Part shown: positions 36,744-48,100 of the stretch, in pieces | Position numbering within the stretch: the first letter of the stretch is position 1 | Layout of the letters: each line of letters starts with the position of its first letter | NCBI GenBank assembly: GCA_050084515.1 | Contig: CM114273.1 | Span: 20,212,001-20,276,000, forward strand | DNA length: 64,000 nucleotides | Direction: 5' to 3' | Source: Blasia pusilla | Taxonomy: Eukaryota > Marchantiophyta > Marchantiopsida > Blasiales | The notes under the pieces: generated by a model | What the model was told of the DNA's origin: nothing | Database searches by the model: none | The model's input: only the letters and a program-made list of their open reading frames with translations | Made by a program: the position numbers and the translations under genes

Positions 36744-37190
36744 TCAATTTACTCCAGATTTCTCTATCGATGCTCTCCTCTCAAACAATTCCAAGTACAC
36801 ACAAATAGGAGTTGTAGAAAATGAGGGCACATTGTCAAGTAACCTGGCTGTGAACAGGAAGCCTGGAATGTTTGGCACCACTCCAAGAACAAGAGATGCT
36901 ATAGCTTTCAAATTAAAGCCTCCGGTGTACCAATATTGACCTTTAGGATTCAAAGAGTAGAGGTCTGATATACCCAGATTTCGGTTCTTGACTAAGAAAT
37001 AATCCGTTATAACAATGCCTCCGACAGGACCCAACATAGCAGAATATCCTATCAGCCAAGTGTAGATAAATCCCTCACTAGACTCCTTCCATGCTTTTTT
37101 CAAGGGAGTCTCCACGATGCTTGGTAGTTGGACAAGCATCGCATGCCTTTTGCCAAAGGTTGATGGAGCCGTGGACAGATTTTGCAACAT
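36744..37190 (-). pseudogene. Partial NCS1-type nucleobase permease (uracil/purine transporter-like)
   Basis: The segment SSEGFIYTWLIGYSAMLGPVGGI, ITDYFLVK, DLYSLNPKGQYWYTGGFN and VLGVVPNIPGF matches the last third of plant plastid NCS1 permeases, which carry uracil and purines across membranes. Only about 85 residues are recognisable. The frame then leaves the family after LLDNVPS, and the N-terminal two thirds are absent. It could be a gene piece captured by the CACTA element, or a host pseudogene into which transposons have inserted. Confidence 0.65.
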
Positions 37191-37820
37191 CTACTTCCTT
37201 GGAAAACGTTTCTTCCTCTTCTTCTTCAGATCTCTCAGATTTGCCAAATTCTAAAATATCGCTCCCCGATGCTTCGGACCCTCAGCTAGTACCGCTGCTA
37301 CATGGAATTACGCTTAATGAAGATTGTTGCCTCATCGCCATTCAATGACACCATTGTCTTCCCACGTTCTCAGGTTCTCTGCGTCAGTCAACCCATCTAA
37401 TCCTTTGTTCATTCTAGTAGAAGTAGTCAAGGACTCGGCTACTGCAGATAGAGCTGATCCCCGGCCAAGACTCTGCAGATTGCCTTCGGATTGAGCTCTC
37501 GTGAATCTTGGCCAAGTGACTAGATCTCCATAAAAGTCCCAGTCTCCGCTCTCTACAGACCGAGTATCGTCAGCTACACCAAAATTCTTGGGCCCAGGAG
37601 AAATCTTCACGTTGGAGAACGAGACTGTCCTATACACACATGAGTGAAATGGAGAGTCACTCTCCCACTCTACTTCTCGCATGCTTTTGGAATGAGCGAG
37701 GGATCCAGTGGATAGAGACCTCAGCAACGGCGTCGAGCTGCTGCGCAACAACATCTTCGGGCTAGGCACCAACCAGTGAAGAATGATATACAAGAAATCA
37801 ATCTCCATGGTGCTAAGCAT
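37191..37820 (-). pseudogene. Plant protein of unknown function (MLLRSSSTP type), broken
   Basis: The minus frame 37,820-37,332 starts at an ATG in good context and contains MLLRSSSTPLLRSLSTGSL and a TRAQSEGNLQSL segment. This is reminiscent of a plant-specific family of unknown function with an MLLRSSSTP N-terminus and an ARSEGNL motif. It stops at 37,332, but an overlapping frame continues with DILEFGKSERSEEEEEE to about 37,130, so a frameshift lies near 37,330. The downstream end merges with the permease fragment. The family match is from memory and moderate. Confidence 0.45.
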
Positions 37821-37875
37821 ATGGAGAAAATAACAGTCATTAGACCATCCCTCCTGAATGAGAACGATGGGTTGA

Positions 37876-37885
37876 TATTTATATA
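37876..37885 (-). promoter_or_regulatory. Candidate TATA box before the MLLRSSSTP-type gene
   Basis: TATATAAATA on the minus strand lies about 70 bases upstream of the ATG near 37,808. Immediately upstream is a GA-repeat (CT on the plus strand, 37,905-37,926), common near plant core promoters. The gene fragment therefore seems to have kept its promoter. Confidence 0.45.
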
Positions 37886-37904
37886 ACGATCCTTACCCTA
37901 AACC

Positions 37905-38110
37905 CTACTCTCTCTCTCTCTCTCTCATGCTGAAGCCGCATCCCACTCTATGTTCTCCTGATGTGAATTCACAACACGCAGAGCAAAAACACATACTAAT
38001 ATTGAAAAGCTGGTCATAACAGAATTGATCAATACATTTGGTCGCATTGATTCATTGAAATCCGAAAATGGCTTATAGACAACATTAAAATAGCATTGCA
38101 CACAACGCAT
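37905..38110. repeat. Dispersed repeat B, copy 1
   Basis: A CT microsatellite followed by a segment (CGCAGAGCAAAAACACATA ... CATTGATTCATTGAAA) similar to 40,298-40,490 in the same orientation, at perhaps 70-75 percent identity by eye. Not coding. Confidence 0.5.
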
Positions 38111-38368
38111 TGGGTTAGGAGCGCATGAGCAAAAATCGAGCATGTTTTCTTCACCAAGATATTTAGACATGCTCAAGGCAACAACAAGACAACATTGCAG
38201 ACAATAAGTCATTACAAAAAAGAAGCACTTACACCAGCTTCAGCAAAAAAATGAGCAAACATCAAACATGGGCGACGCCAATGCTGAAGCCAGGATGGGC
38301 GCGAGATTGGGCAGGAAGGAAGCCCCGATGGACGCACGAAGGAAGCCAGGAAGGGCGAAGGAAGGCGC

Positions 38369-38427
38369 GGGAAGGAAGGAAGGAAGGAAGGAAGGAAGGA
38401 AGGAAGGAAGGAAGGAAGGAAGGAAGG
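38369..38427 (+). repeat. GGAA tetranucleotide microsatellite
   Basis: About 14 uninterrupted GGAA units. A shorter block of the same unit is at 38,562-38,588. Confidence 0.95.
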
Positions 38428-39061
38428 ACTCATCTTTCATTTTTGGTTTGAGCACGGAGAGCTAACTGGCATATCTGAACCGTCCAAGATGTGGAGGAAT
38501 TTAAGGCCTTGGTGTTTGCCAAGTTTCATCACCATCCAATGGTGGGAGAAAATGTTAAGAAAGGAAGGAAGGAAGGAAGGAAGGAAGGACTCATCTTTCA
38601 TTTTGAGTACGGAGAGCTAACTGGTAGATCTGCACCGTTCAAGATGTGGAGGGATTTCAGGCCTTGGTGTGTGCCAGGTTTCATCACCATCCAATGGTGG
38701 AAAAAAAACGTTAACGTCATGATACAATGAAAATGCCGTCAGAACTCGAAACAATCCTTCTCAACGCCCTCTTCCTCCTTCTTGGCGTCGCTTTTTGTAC
38801 CCTCCATCCTCCACATGGGACCTAAAAATCATGAAATTTTCTGCTGGATGGTAACCCTAAACCAAGAACACAGGGAAAAAGAAACAACTTCAAATGACCA
38901 GTCACACATGGAATTAAAATTTGTAAACCCTAAAATTGATCTTTCATTTTTGGTTTGAGCACGGAGAGCTAACTGGCAGATCTGCACCATTCAAGATGTG
39001 GAGGGATTTAAGGCCTTCGCTTGTGTTAACTTTCACTGCCATCCAAAGATGGGTACCGTAC
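38428..39061 (+). repeat. Three direct copies of a ~125-base unit
   Basis: Copies at 38,428-38,556, 38,588-38,715 and 38,939-39,061 share ATCTTTCATTTT, GAGCACGGAGAGCTAACTGG, AAGATGTGGAGGGATTT and CACCATCCAATGGTGG. The first two are each preceded by the GGAA microsatellite. They lie near the proposed right end of the CACTA element. Confidence 0.8.
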
Positions 39062-39189
39062 GTTTCCGCCTGAACCAAGGGTGCAAGAATGTTCAATTTT
39101 TTTGGCGAGGGGCAACCTTATCCTAGGAACGTAGGACATACATATATTTATATATCCCAACAACATTAAAAAAAACACGTTACCATTGG

Positions 39190-39427
39190 AGCATGAGATC
39201 ACAAAAACACACTAGTCGTTATTTATGACTCTGTATTACTAGGCAAGTGAAAGAAGTACGACTAGTCTTTACTAAAGGGTATTGATAACTACTTTAGTAA
39301 TAAGTACATGACTATGTGAGTTGCGCAATCCTAAATTTTAGGACTAAACCATTTTAGTCATACTTTGAGTCATTCTTTCGGCTAGTCATTTAAAGCCTAC
39401 TCATAAAAACCACACAATTCTTCTAGT
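39190..39427. repeat. Proposed CACTA right terminal region
   Basis: GACTAGT or ACTAGTC occurs near 39,209 and 39,259, with TTTAGTA and TAGTCAT variants spaced through the region, ending in CTTCTAGTG. This is the arrangement of subterminal TnpA sites before a CACTA terminus. It abuts the LINE fragment directly, suggesting insertion beside or into it. Confidence 0.5.
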
Positions 39428-39430
39428 GAA

Positions 39431-40073
39431 GAGATTCCCCGTGTGGCCACATACACCTATCTGGGCATAGAATTCTTGGAAGATTGCATGTGGGATGCAC
39501 ACATTAAGAAGACTACTGAGAAAGGCCACAAGACGGTGAATGGTCTATCAAGATTCCTACACTACCGGAACATCACATCAGAAGTAAAGCGCTCTGTCAT
39601 TTTGCATACCATTCATCCCTCCTTGGATTATGGGACAGCCGTGTGGGATGCCAACACCAAACAAAGGGACATGCTTGAAGTTGTGCAGCTGAAGGCGCGT
39701 CGGGGTATGATATCAACTTCCTTACAAATCGCCCGAGTTGGTGTGAGATCCTTGGTGTGGAACCCTTGGAGGATAGACGTGATATCGCCAAGTTGCAATG
39801 GCGAAGGCAGCTGGAGACAATGGACTCCCATCGCTATCCTAAAGAGGTGATGGGGAAAACTTGGACCCAAAGAAGACCCGGAAAGCAGGCCAACTCTTGG
39901 ACGAAAAAGGTTTAAGAGATTGTGCAAGCATCCGAGCTCCCAGCAGGTCTTGAACTGTGGGAGCAAGATGAGAAAGCATTCATGGATACCATAACCAAAG
40001 CAGTGGGCAAACGCTCACAGCTGCACAGCACGGAAGAAGCCATGAAAATATCTATCAGGGATCACAATCAGGT
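39431..40073 (+). pseudogene. Non-LTR retrotransposon reverse transcriptase, 3' fragment
   Basis: YTYLGIEFLEDCMWDAHI, LHYRNITSEVKRSVILHTIHP and LDYGTAVW match the C-terminal thumb region of LINE reverse transcriptases (YLG...D..L.W..HI, R.......LY.....L.YG...W). A frameshift near 39,715 moves the frame to one with WCEILGVEPLEDRRDIAKLQW, which continues to a stop near 39,918 and beyond. There is no catalytic domain, so it is a 5'-truncated or broken remnant. It is closer to the jockey/RTE style than to the usual flowering-plant L1 type, judged by eye. Confidence 0.65.
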
Positions 40074-40298
40074 AAAGTAGATGGTGTGGTGAAGAGTTTC
40101 TTGGTTGACATTTGGAAGCTCCGCACCAACACGTTGTTTGGTCATCACTCACACTACATGAGAGTGTCTCCCTCCTCTCATATGGTACCTTCTTCACTTG
40201 TTCCTCTCTCTACACCCATCCCAATCTCAATCACCGTCCAACCAGGGCGCGGGATCTATGGTTGCAAGGCTACGACACGCACTACTTAATGAGTACAG
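40060..40298 (+). repeat. Repeat C, copy 1
   Basis: A ~240-base unit nearly identical to 40,502-40,745: GTAAAGTAGATGGTGTGGTGAAG ... CTCATATGGTACCTTCTTCACTTG ... GGCTACGACACGCACTACTTAATGAG. A more diverged third copy is at 41,510-41,760. Confidence 0.85.
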
Positions 40299-40490
40299 TG
40301 TCTCTCTCTCTCTCTCCCTCTCCCTCTGTGTGTGCAATTCTGAAACCTCTTCATTACTTGGTCTCCCACGCAAGATTCACTACACACAGAGCAAGAGCAT
40401 ATGTTGATATTGCTAAGCTGGTAACACCAATATTGTTCAACACATTCAATAGCCTTGATTCATTGCCCAAAGTTGTTGCACGGGTAAGTA
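40298..40490 (+). repeat. Dispersed repeat B, copy 2
   Basis: A CT-rich tract followed by CACAGAGCAAGAGCATATG ... CCTTGATTCATTGCCC, similar to 37,905-38,110. Confidence 0.5.
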
Positions 40491-40501
40491 ATATTTATTG
40501 G

Positions 40502-40745
40502 GGATCCCAATCATGTAAAGTAGATGGTGTGGTGAAGAATTTCTTGGTTGACACTTGTAACCTCCGCACGAACGCGATGTTTGGTCAGCACTCACACTAT
40601 ATGAGAGTGTCTCCCTCCTCTCATATGGTACCTTCTTCACTTGCTCCTCTCTCTACATCCATCCCAATCTCAAGCACCCTCCAACCATGGTCCGGTCTAT
40701 GGTCTATGGTCACAAGGCTACGACACGCACTACTTAATGAGTACA
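40502..40745 (+). repeat. Repeat C, copy 2
   Basis: Direct copy of 40,060-40,298, at about 90 percent identity by eye. A long frame through both copies is a by-product of the duplication. Confidence 0.85.
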
Positions 40746-41269
40746 ATCTCTCTACAATCCCCACGAAAAGATGGTTATGTCTCATATATATGTAAGGCAG
40801 TAGACTATGTCATATACACCTGATGTGTGTTTTCTGGATTTGGGAGGATAATTAGCAATTCAAGAGATGGTTGTAAACATGGTCTTGAAAAACACACCTA
40901 AAATTGTATGTAAACACACCTAAAATTGTGTATTGGGAGGATTGATGTCGTATAGATATAACAGTATCTATATGCACAACACTTATCAGTTTAGCCCACA
41001 TGTAAAATTCCATCATGTCAATGCATGAAACACCATCAAATTGTTTGGACTTAACTTTGAAGTATCAAATGAATTTAGCAAGAGGAATGTTGCATAGAAT
41101 CTTCTCTAACCATTTCCCTCTGTATTTTTTCGATAAATATTATTAGTTGACCAGTCAAGAATGAAGGTTACCATTCAGAGAACTATTTTTGGGGGAATCA
41201 CTTTTGCCTCTTCCCTAGTTTTGTTGTAACAAAATCGTGAACTAGATTATTGACTTTATACACATTACT

Positions 41270-41307
41270 ATGCTTGATTATAGTAGTGTACTACTACAAT
41301 CAAGCAT
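41270..41307. repeat. 38-base near-perfect palindrome
   Basis: ATGCTTGATT and AATCAAGCAT form the outer arms, with TAGTAGT and ACTACTA inside and one mismatch. It would form an 18-bp hairpin with almost no loop. It lies in AT-rich DNA 3' of SMC6 and is possibly a small transposon end or excision product. Confidence 0.85.
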
Positions 41308-41509
41308 GGTGTAATAGAAGACCCAATATTTCAACCATGGAGGACATGGTTACAATATGGTAAATCAAGTTCATAACTGGAACATCTTAAGAGAACAATC
41401 TAATTATATTTCAATAATTGTCATGTTTGAAATTATGAATAATTGTGGTAAATTCATGGCACCATAACTGCTGATCAAATTTAATGAACGTCCCTACCCT
41501 AAGTTGTTG

Positions 41510-41760
41510 CAGTTGCAAGGGATTTTATAAGGATTCCCTGTGGAGTTTCGTGGTTGAAACTTTCAAGGTGTGAGCAAACACCAGTATGTGGTAAGCCCTC
41601 ACACAATATGACTGCCCCTCTTTACACATGGAACTACTATCTTGACTTATTCCTCCTGTGCACCCATCCCCATCTCCAACACTGTCCAATAAAGGCTGAG
41701 TGTATTTGGCAACAAAGCTAAGACAGACACTACCTCGTGTGGTACAGTCTCACTCTCTTG
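41510..41760 (+). repeat. Repeat C, copy 3 (diverged)
   Basis: Shares GTTGAAACTTTCAAGG ... CTCACACAATATGA ... CACCCATCCCCATCTCCAA ... AAGACAGACACTACCT with copies 1 and 2, with many changes. Confidence 0.6.
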
Positions 41761-42120
41761 TTTTCATATCTTTCAAGACATGAGAGATGTCTGTCTCGTG
41801 TGGGTTACTTTTTTTGCCGAGCTTTGAAACAAGTAACCCACACCTTGAGAAGCCCTAGGCAGCCTATCACGGCAACAAGACATCAAAAATGATCTGGGAG
41901 AAAACTTCTAATTCACTATTAGTACAGCAGAAGCAAATAGATCCCTTTTACCCGAGTCATTGGGTAAACCGGCTCCATACGATATGCTGGAAATGCTTCG
42001 ACTTCATGTGTTGACTTCATGCTCTACAATGGTCACAACTGAAAACGGGTCTGTGTTTCCAAGAGGGACTAGAATTACAGAATCCAAAAGTTGGGCAAAG
42101 CTCACATATAAATTGATCAA

Positions 42121-45100
42121 TCATGGTCTAGGGGCAGACATTTGCTGCTTCTTCACATAAGGTCCATTTTTCACCTCTCTGCAAAGAGCAGATATCCAGA
42201 AATGTCAAGGTTAGTGGATTTCCACAACTATGCATCATCTGCTAATCACATCTCATCTAGAACTCACAAACCCATTCTTGAAGGCTATAGAAACGTATGT
42301 GGACAAGAGGGGTGCATGACAGAGACAAACCTTATGTCATGAGGAGTAATGAATATCCACTGAGAACCTTGCTCAAGGGCAAACTCGACCACAGCCTCCA
42401 AACTGATCTTTCTACTCACAGCATCCTGCAAAACAATACTACGGCTTGATCACAATATCCTAGCTACTTCAAACAAAGAAAAAAAATCCCTTCCATAACC
42501 CATTCAGGACCTTCTCACAGATCAATTGTGAGAATGGAAAGCTTGCAAGCTCACATAGAACACTGGTATAGAATCAGCATATTCAATGATTTCTAGGAGC
42601 TGGGCAGCTCCTGACAAAGAGATTTGTGAAACCAGAACATGTTTCTTCACCACAAATTTGTAGATAACAGAGGTTCATCTCGTTTGCACAGTTCACGATG
42701 AGAGGCTTGAGATTCACTGACTAACCATGAAAACATCAAACTCGTCCATGGCTCGAAAGGGGGCTTCAGTCATGGCATGCACTGCCAAAGCAAATGCTAA
42801 TGTGGAGTATGACCTTTCACCGCCTGCAATCCACAAAACATGGAAAAAAATGCTCATTAGTTCCCCACATCTGTGAGACATGAAGAAAGAAACTATGACA
42901 TCAGTCCAGGACTGTCTCTTTGAGCTTTAACTACAAAAATTCTAGACTCTTATTTCAATAATCACATCCAGATCAAAAGAGTGGAAAGTCCATTCTTGTC
43001 ACATTCTTTTAACATTCAGAAGAAATCCACCGGCAGCCTCTCCCATGCACATGCCTCATGCATGGCACATAGCTGATAGTGGGGGGAATTTATGCCTTAT
43101 CACACGCTGGCATGTAATCTGAACGTGTCACACACCTAAACATGGGTCCAACGTAGACCTTGCTCACCCAGTCAGAGTTCTAATTCCTCTCATTAGGGTT
43201 CTAAATCAGCCACTAACCACAGGTCGCATTTATGATGCTGCAACCTCAGCACTCAGACACCATGCCTGTTCTTAGCAACTGTCTAAATTAGGTTGCATAT
43301 GGGCTCTCTTCCTAATCAACTAATAATCTAGAAGCCGCGCACAAAGCACTGTGGAAAATTAATATCTCACTTTATACCAACACAACCAATCCTAATGAAC
43401 AATCAACAAATCCTAATCCACAATCAAACAAGAGATATTACCAGAAAGTGCACGTGTGTCTCTCACCGACGTGTTTGAGGAATCTTGTGGCATTTTTACC
43501 TGTATGCCCAAACGACTGAAAAGATCATAAGACATTATACTGTGAAGATAGACAAGAATTATTAAATTGCAAATTGTTCTCGTTCAGATGTCTCCATAGA
43601 ACATGTTAGACCAAGGAAAGACATATTTGATAAGACGGGTTAATCTGGCAACCATGTACTGAAAAGGACTTAAGGGAACAACACATTCAGGACAATGGGC
43701 ACAACTACAAACGGATCCAACCAGGGGTTGGATCTGCCTACACCAAACATACAACTGTAGAATGGACAATGATTTGATAGTAAACCATCAACTGCGTGAA
43801 GCAGTCTAGCACTGAAAGTTATTACCTGAGCAAAGGGAGGCCTAAAGAAAGTAGCAGTGCAAGCAGTGTCTCAGGCTACCTCTCTAGAGTAATTTCAAAC
43901 TAACACTAGAACGCAGATGGAATAGGAGCCATGGTACACACTTCACTCAGTTAATTCACCATTAACTGAGTGAAGCAGTCTCAGTCTGACAGTTGCCATC
44001 TCAGCAAGGTAAGGCAAAAGGAAAGTGACTGTAGGCATAATCCATGAAAGAAACCTCTCAGCAGACCATATCTCAAGACTAGTTTCAAACTGAGACGGGA
44101 ACAGATGAAATAGGAGCCAAAGTAGCAACCCCAAAGGAAGAGTCTGGCTGCAATTACATTCAACGTGAGGGTTTTCTCAACGTAATCAACATTGACATGG
44201 CCACTAAACCCCTTCCTTCGTAGATGTTCACCAAACCTGCCAACAATCATTCCAGTTTGTCATCTCAAACCCAACTGTACAAATTTAGCAACCTCTAGGA
44301 ACATTGGGCATGGCTCGGTTTGCACTAATAAACCAGAAATGTAAGACTTCTTCAGAATGGAGCAGTTGTTAGCATGATAAGGACCAGGATACGCAGACAG
44401 ATTACTTCAAGGACTAATGAGGCAAAACAAACAGAAAATTTGGTGGAATTGGAAATGAAGTCTCACTTCCAGGTAAGTTCTCGTCGCAACTCCGTGGCAT
44501 GGGTAGCAAATTTCTTGTTACGTACATCTAACCTTCCCTTCAGCACCTGCACATCCCAGACAATTGAACTAAGGAATGAGACTGTGTCAAGTATCCAAAT
44601 AACTAACAACATAATCTCACAGCTCAAAGACTGATCCTCCACTAGTGTACAACAGACAGGATACTCTGCTGCATGGTCCCCAAAGCCCACTTACGCAGAG
44701 TATCGAGACAACCATCATCAGAGTGTAGGTTCTAAGAGGTTTAAGTTCTGTGTGAACTAACATCCAGTTTTTCTTGCAAGCTACTGAAAATTCGTTCCTT
44801 AGTATGTAACCGCTTCCTGAGCTTCATGCCTTTCTTCTTCAGCACTTCCAGTGAATCCCCTTCACTGCAATCAATCCACTTATTGTTTCAGTCTGAGTTG
44901 CCAGGATATGCAAATTACATGAAAAACTCTGAAAGCCATCAGAGTGTGCACCTCACAAAAAAAGCCACCTTACAATGAGTCAGTTATGACTTTCTTGATT
45001 TGAACAGATTGATCATGCCAAATGAAGCAGAAAGCATACCGTGCCTCCCTACGGACCCTTTCCTCTAATCGCTTCATCTGCGGGAAGATCTGCTGAGGAG

Positions 45101-48100
45101 TCTCACCACTGTTGTCAAGCAATTCTGCCTCCTCCCTGGGACATATTATGGATGCCTTTCTAGTATCTTCCTGTAGACACAAGTCATGCATTTCAGTTTT
45201 CTTGAGCAACACAAGTTCTATTCCTGTTGACAAGTAGAGAAAACTGAAGAATCTGACCACACTATCCGCAAGAATTGATCAGCTTTTAGGCAAGGAAAAA
45301 AAGTGGCATTAATATGAATTAGAGCACAGATATCATTGTGACTCTTTATGGGACCTATTATTCCTTATTTCCCTTCCATAGCTGTTATCGGTATTTTGTG
45401 TTCATAAGATGCTCAACTAGTCCTGATCTACTTCAATATTTGGACAGAACTCACTTCGACTACTATATCCAAGACTTTAAACTACTATCAGTGCACAACC
45501 AAAAGCTACTGCTAACATTGTGAAATCCACGAATACGCCGTGGCTTAAGAAGCTAGAGTGAAATTAAGAACAGTTGCAATAATGCCTTCGTCTTTATCAG
45601 ATGGTCTGTAAACAAAAGCAGTGCTGTAAGAAAACCCAGTACAGACAAGGTAATCTTTTAGTAAAGGAAGAGTCACGAACCTCCACTTTTTTTCGTAAAT
45701 CTTCAATTTCAAGTTGCTTCTGTGCAATAGGACTGACTGCTTTCCTCTGCATAATGCTCTGGTAATGCACCACTTGCTGATAAATTGAACAAACCCCAAT
45801 CGTCAATTTGAATCCACCTAGGCCATCACCACCTACCATACTAGATTTTTTTGAAGCCACCAACTATGTCAGTGACAATCATCACGCTCAAAATCAGAAG
45901 GATATGAAGGCATTTCATAATTTCGGCAGTGTATGCAAGAAGTGGGAGAAGAATGGCAAGATCATTCAAGTCAGCAGTTGCTCTGAGGACAGTCAAAAAT
46001 CCTAAGTAGGTTCTCGGAGACATGTGCAGCAAGATATGAAGAGCTCTATCAAAATCCAAAGAAGCTGACACTGGTAGAAAGAAGACGTTCAAGGGTTGAA
46101 GTACCTGTTCAGCATCCCTGAGTTCTTCCTGGAGAGTAATTACCTCCTGCTCTGCTCTTCCAAGAGACTCAAAATCTCCCTTAGCTGACTCTGTGCATCA
46201 TGGTAAACCAATAATGAGATCACAACCACATCTCCAGAAGCCAAGAAGTTATGAAAGATCTTAATCAGAAGTTCTTGAAAAGCAGGACTTTTACCGCACA
46301 GGTCCTCCAATCGCAACTTAGCGGCCAAGTAATTCTCTCGTACATCATTCTGCTTGATCTCCAACTTGTGTAATGTGTCCTGCTTCGATTCTATCAACTC
46401 CCGTGTCCGCTGCCATCCAGTAAAACGCATTAGACATAGATCACATGCATAATTTTTAGTGATAAACAGTGACTTTGACACAAGATCCCACATCTAACAA
46501 ATCAAACCACCACAGATGCAACATTGAGAAACCAATCAGTAACCAGCAGATTTCTTTCTTTCAATGCCTTCTAGAAAGTGAGCTCTTGTACTGATTGTCT
46601 TCCAACAGTTGGCAGCACGACCAAAAGTCTGTAAAATGACAATAAAAAATCCTGCTCTTTGAAAGAAGTTCAACTACAGACCAGCTGATGCAGGCACGTT
46701 TATGTTGTTGACTTACTCAAGTATCTCTAAAGTATGATGATGCAGGGAACATCTCGAAACAGATGACGAGATATCAGAACTCCAGGCAACTGATAGAGGT
46801 GAATATATGAAAAATTTAGAGAACATTGCCTACTTTCCTGAACATGCTGCTTACCAAAATCTCTTGCTGAAGTTCTTCTACATGAGAATCATCCTTCTTT
46901 TGCGTATCAGACATTATGGCATCTTTCAAATCTTTGAGCATAATCTCCTGTCTCCTCAAAGCTCTTGCACTGTCCACCTTTCTTCTCTGGTATCAGGCAT
47001 TGTAATCAGAACAAGAATTAAGCAAGAGTTTCACAGACTGCATGGCCTAACACTCAACTGCAGGCAAATCATCTGACATTTTCCAAAGGCAAATCTCACC
47101 AAAAGTCAATCTGATGCACTCAAACCTTGACTGCATCAGACGTACCTACTCTATTTCTCAAAAGACCAGCAACTGCAGAAAGAAATGTGGACGAAGGAAA
47201 CTCACTTTACAACTGTCATATTCACTCTGTAATTTTCGACTTTCATCTTCAATTGCTCTCTTTCGATTCTCAGTGGATACCAGATGTAATTTCAGCTCAT
47301 TAACATCACTTTGTGCTTGCAGAATCTGCTCATCTACTCGAACACCTAGTCTTCCAGGACGAGCCCTTCTATCTCTAAAAAGGGTCGTCTCACCCCCTCC
47401 TTTTGAATATCTGTAATATCAACCATGGGCCAAGAAGGCACATCTTTGGCTGTAAATACAAGGCTCTGCAAAAAATTCTACAAGCAGTACTGTTTGGGTT
47501 ACTCACTACCCAAGATCATGCAGACAAAACGTTCCCAACTATCTCCACTATCACTCTCCCACTTACTGACCAGTAAAGGTCCAGCATACTACTCTAGATT
47601 TAACCAGAAATGGTATGGGATTGGATTAAACTGAGATCATTTGGGCGCATCGAATAATTTCCCGACAATCTAAGGAATGTTACAGAATTGACCATCTCTC
47701 ATAGCCCAGTTAACACCAAGGGCATATTTAACACACATGCATCTTTTAATTGATCCCAAGATACCCTCTCCATCCACTTTATTCATTGCCCAATTCAAAG
47801 ATCTTGAAGAGTCTTCAACTGAAATTAAGGTCCAGGTTTGCATGCAACATACAGTCTAGTCCCATCTTTCGTTATGACTTCCTTCACATTCCTGGAGCCA
47901 CCTTCAAACGCAACACACTTGGCTGATTCATAATCCTCAGCAAGCACCACCCTTTCCACACCTCCCTGTAAATCACCCACATCATGGAAACCTTGCTATT
48001 AAATGCGGGCATCAGCCAAGACTAATTAACTCCAATACTTATGACTAGATAATTCTAGTGCCTCTTTTAGTCAAAACAGGGGAGATCTGTAGCTAGAAGA

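Larger units (their letters stand above)
20956..39427 (-). mobile_element. CACTA (En/Spm) DNA transposon, interrupted by a Gypsy element
   Basis: Minus-strand remains of a TnpA-like protein (22,752-23,343 and 31,031 onward), DUF4216 (32.2-33.0 kb), DUF4218 (33.2-33.6 kb) and a TNP2-type transposase (33.6-35.8 kb) occur in one orientation. The proposed right end is ...CTTCTAGTG at 39,427, whose complement CACTAGAAGAATT fits a CACTA terminus. Inside it, GACTAGT, TTTAGTA and TAGTCAT motifs cluster at 39,200-39,400, and related GACTAGT motifs occur at 20,970-21,035. A matching left terminus was not found, so the left limit is approximate. Without the 7.07 kb Gypsy insertion the element would be about 11.4 kb. 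Coding parts are broken by frameshifts, mostly at homopolymers. Confidence 0.6.

Noticed and set aside
38212-38465. Frames encoding PSFL or KEGR repeats on both strands
   Set aside because: They are translations of the GGAA microsatellite.
40112-40795. 227-codon frame on the plus strand
   Set aside because: It runs through two copies of repeat C and a CT microsatellite, has no domain, and its parts repeat only because the DNA is duplicated.
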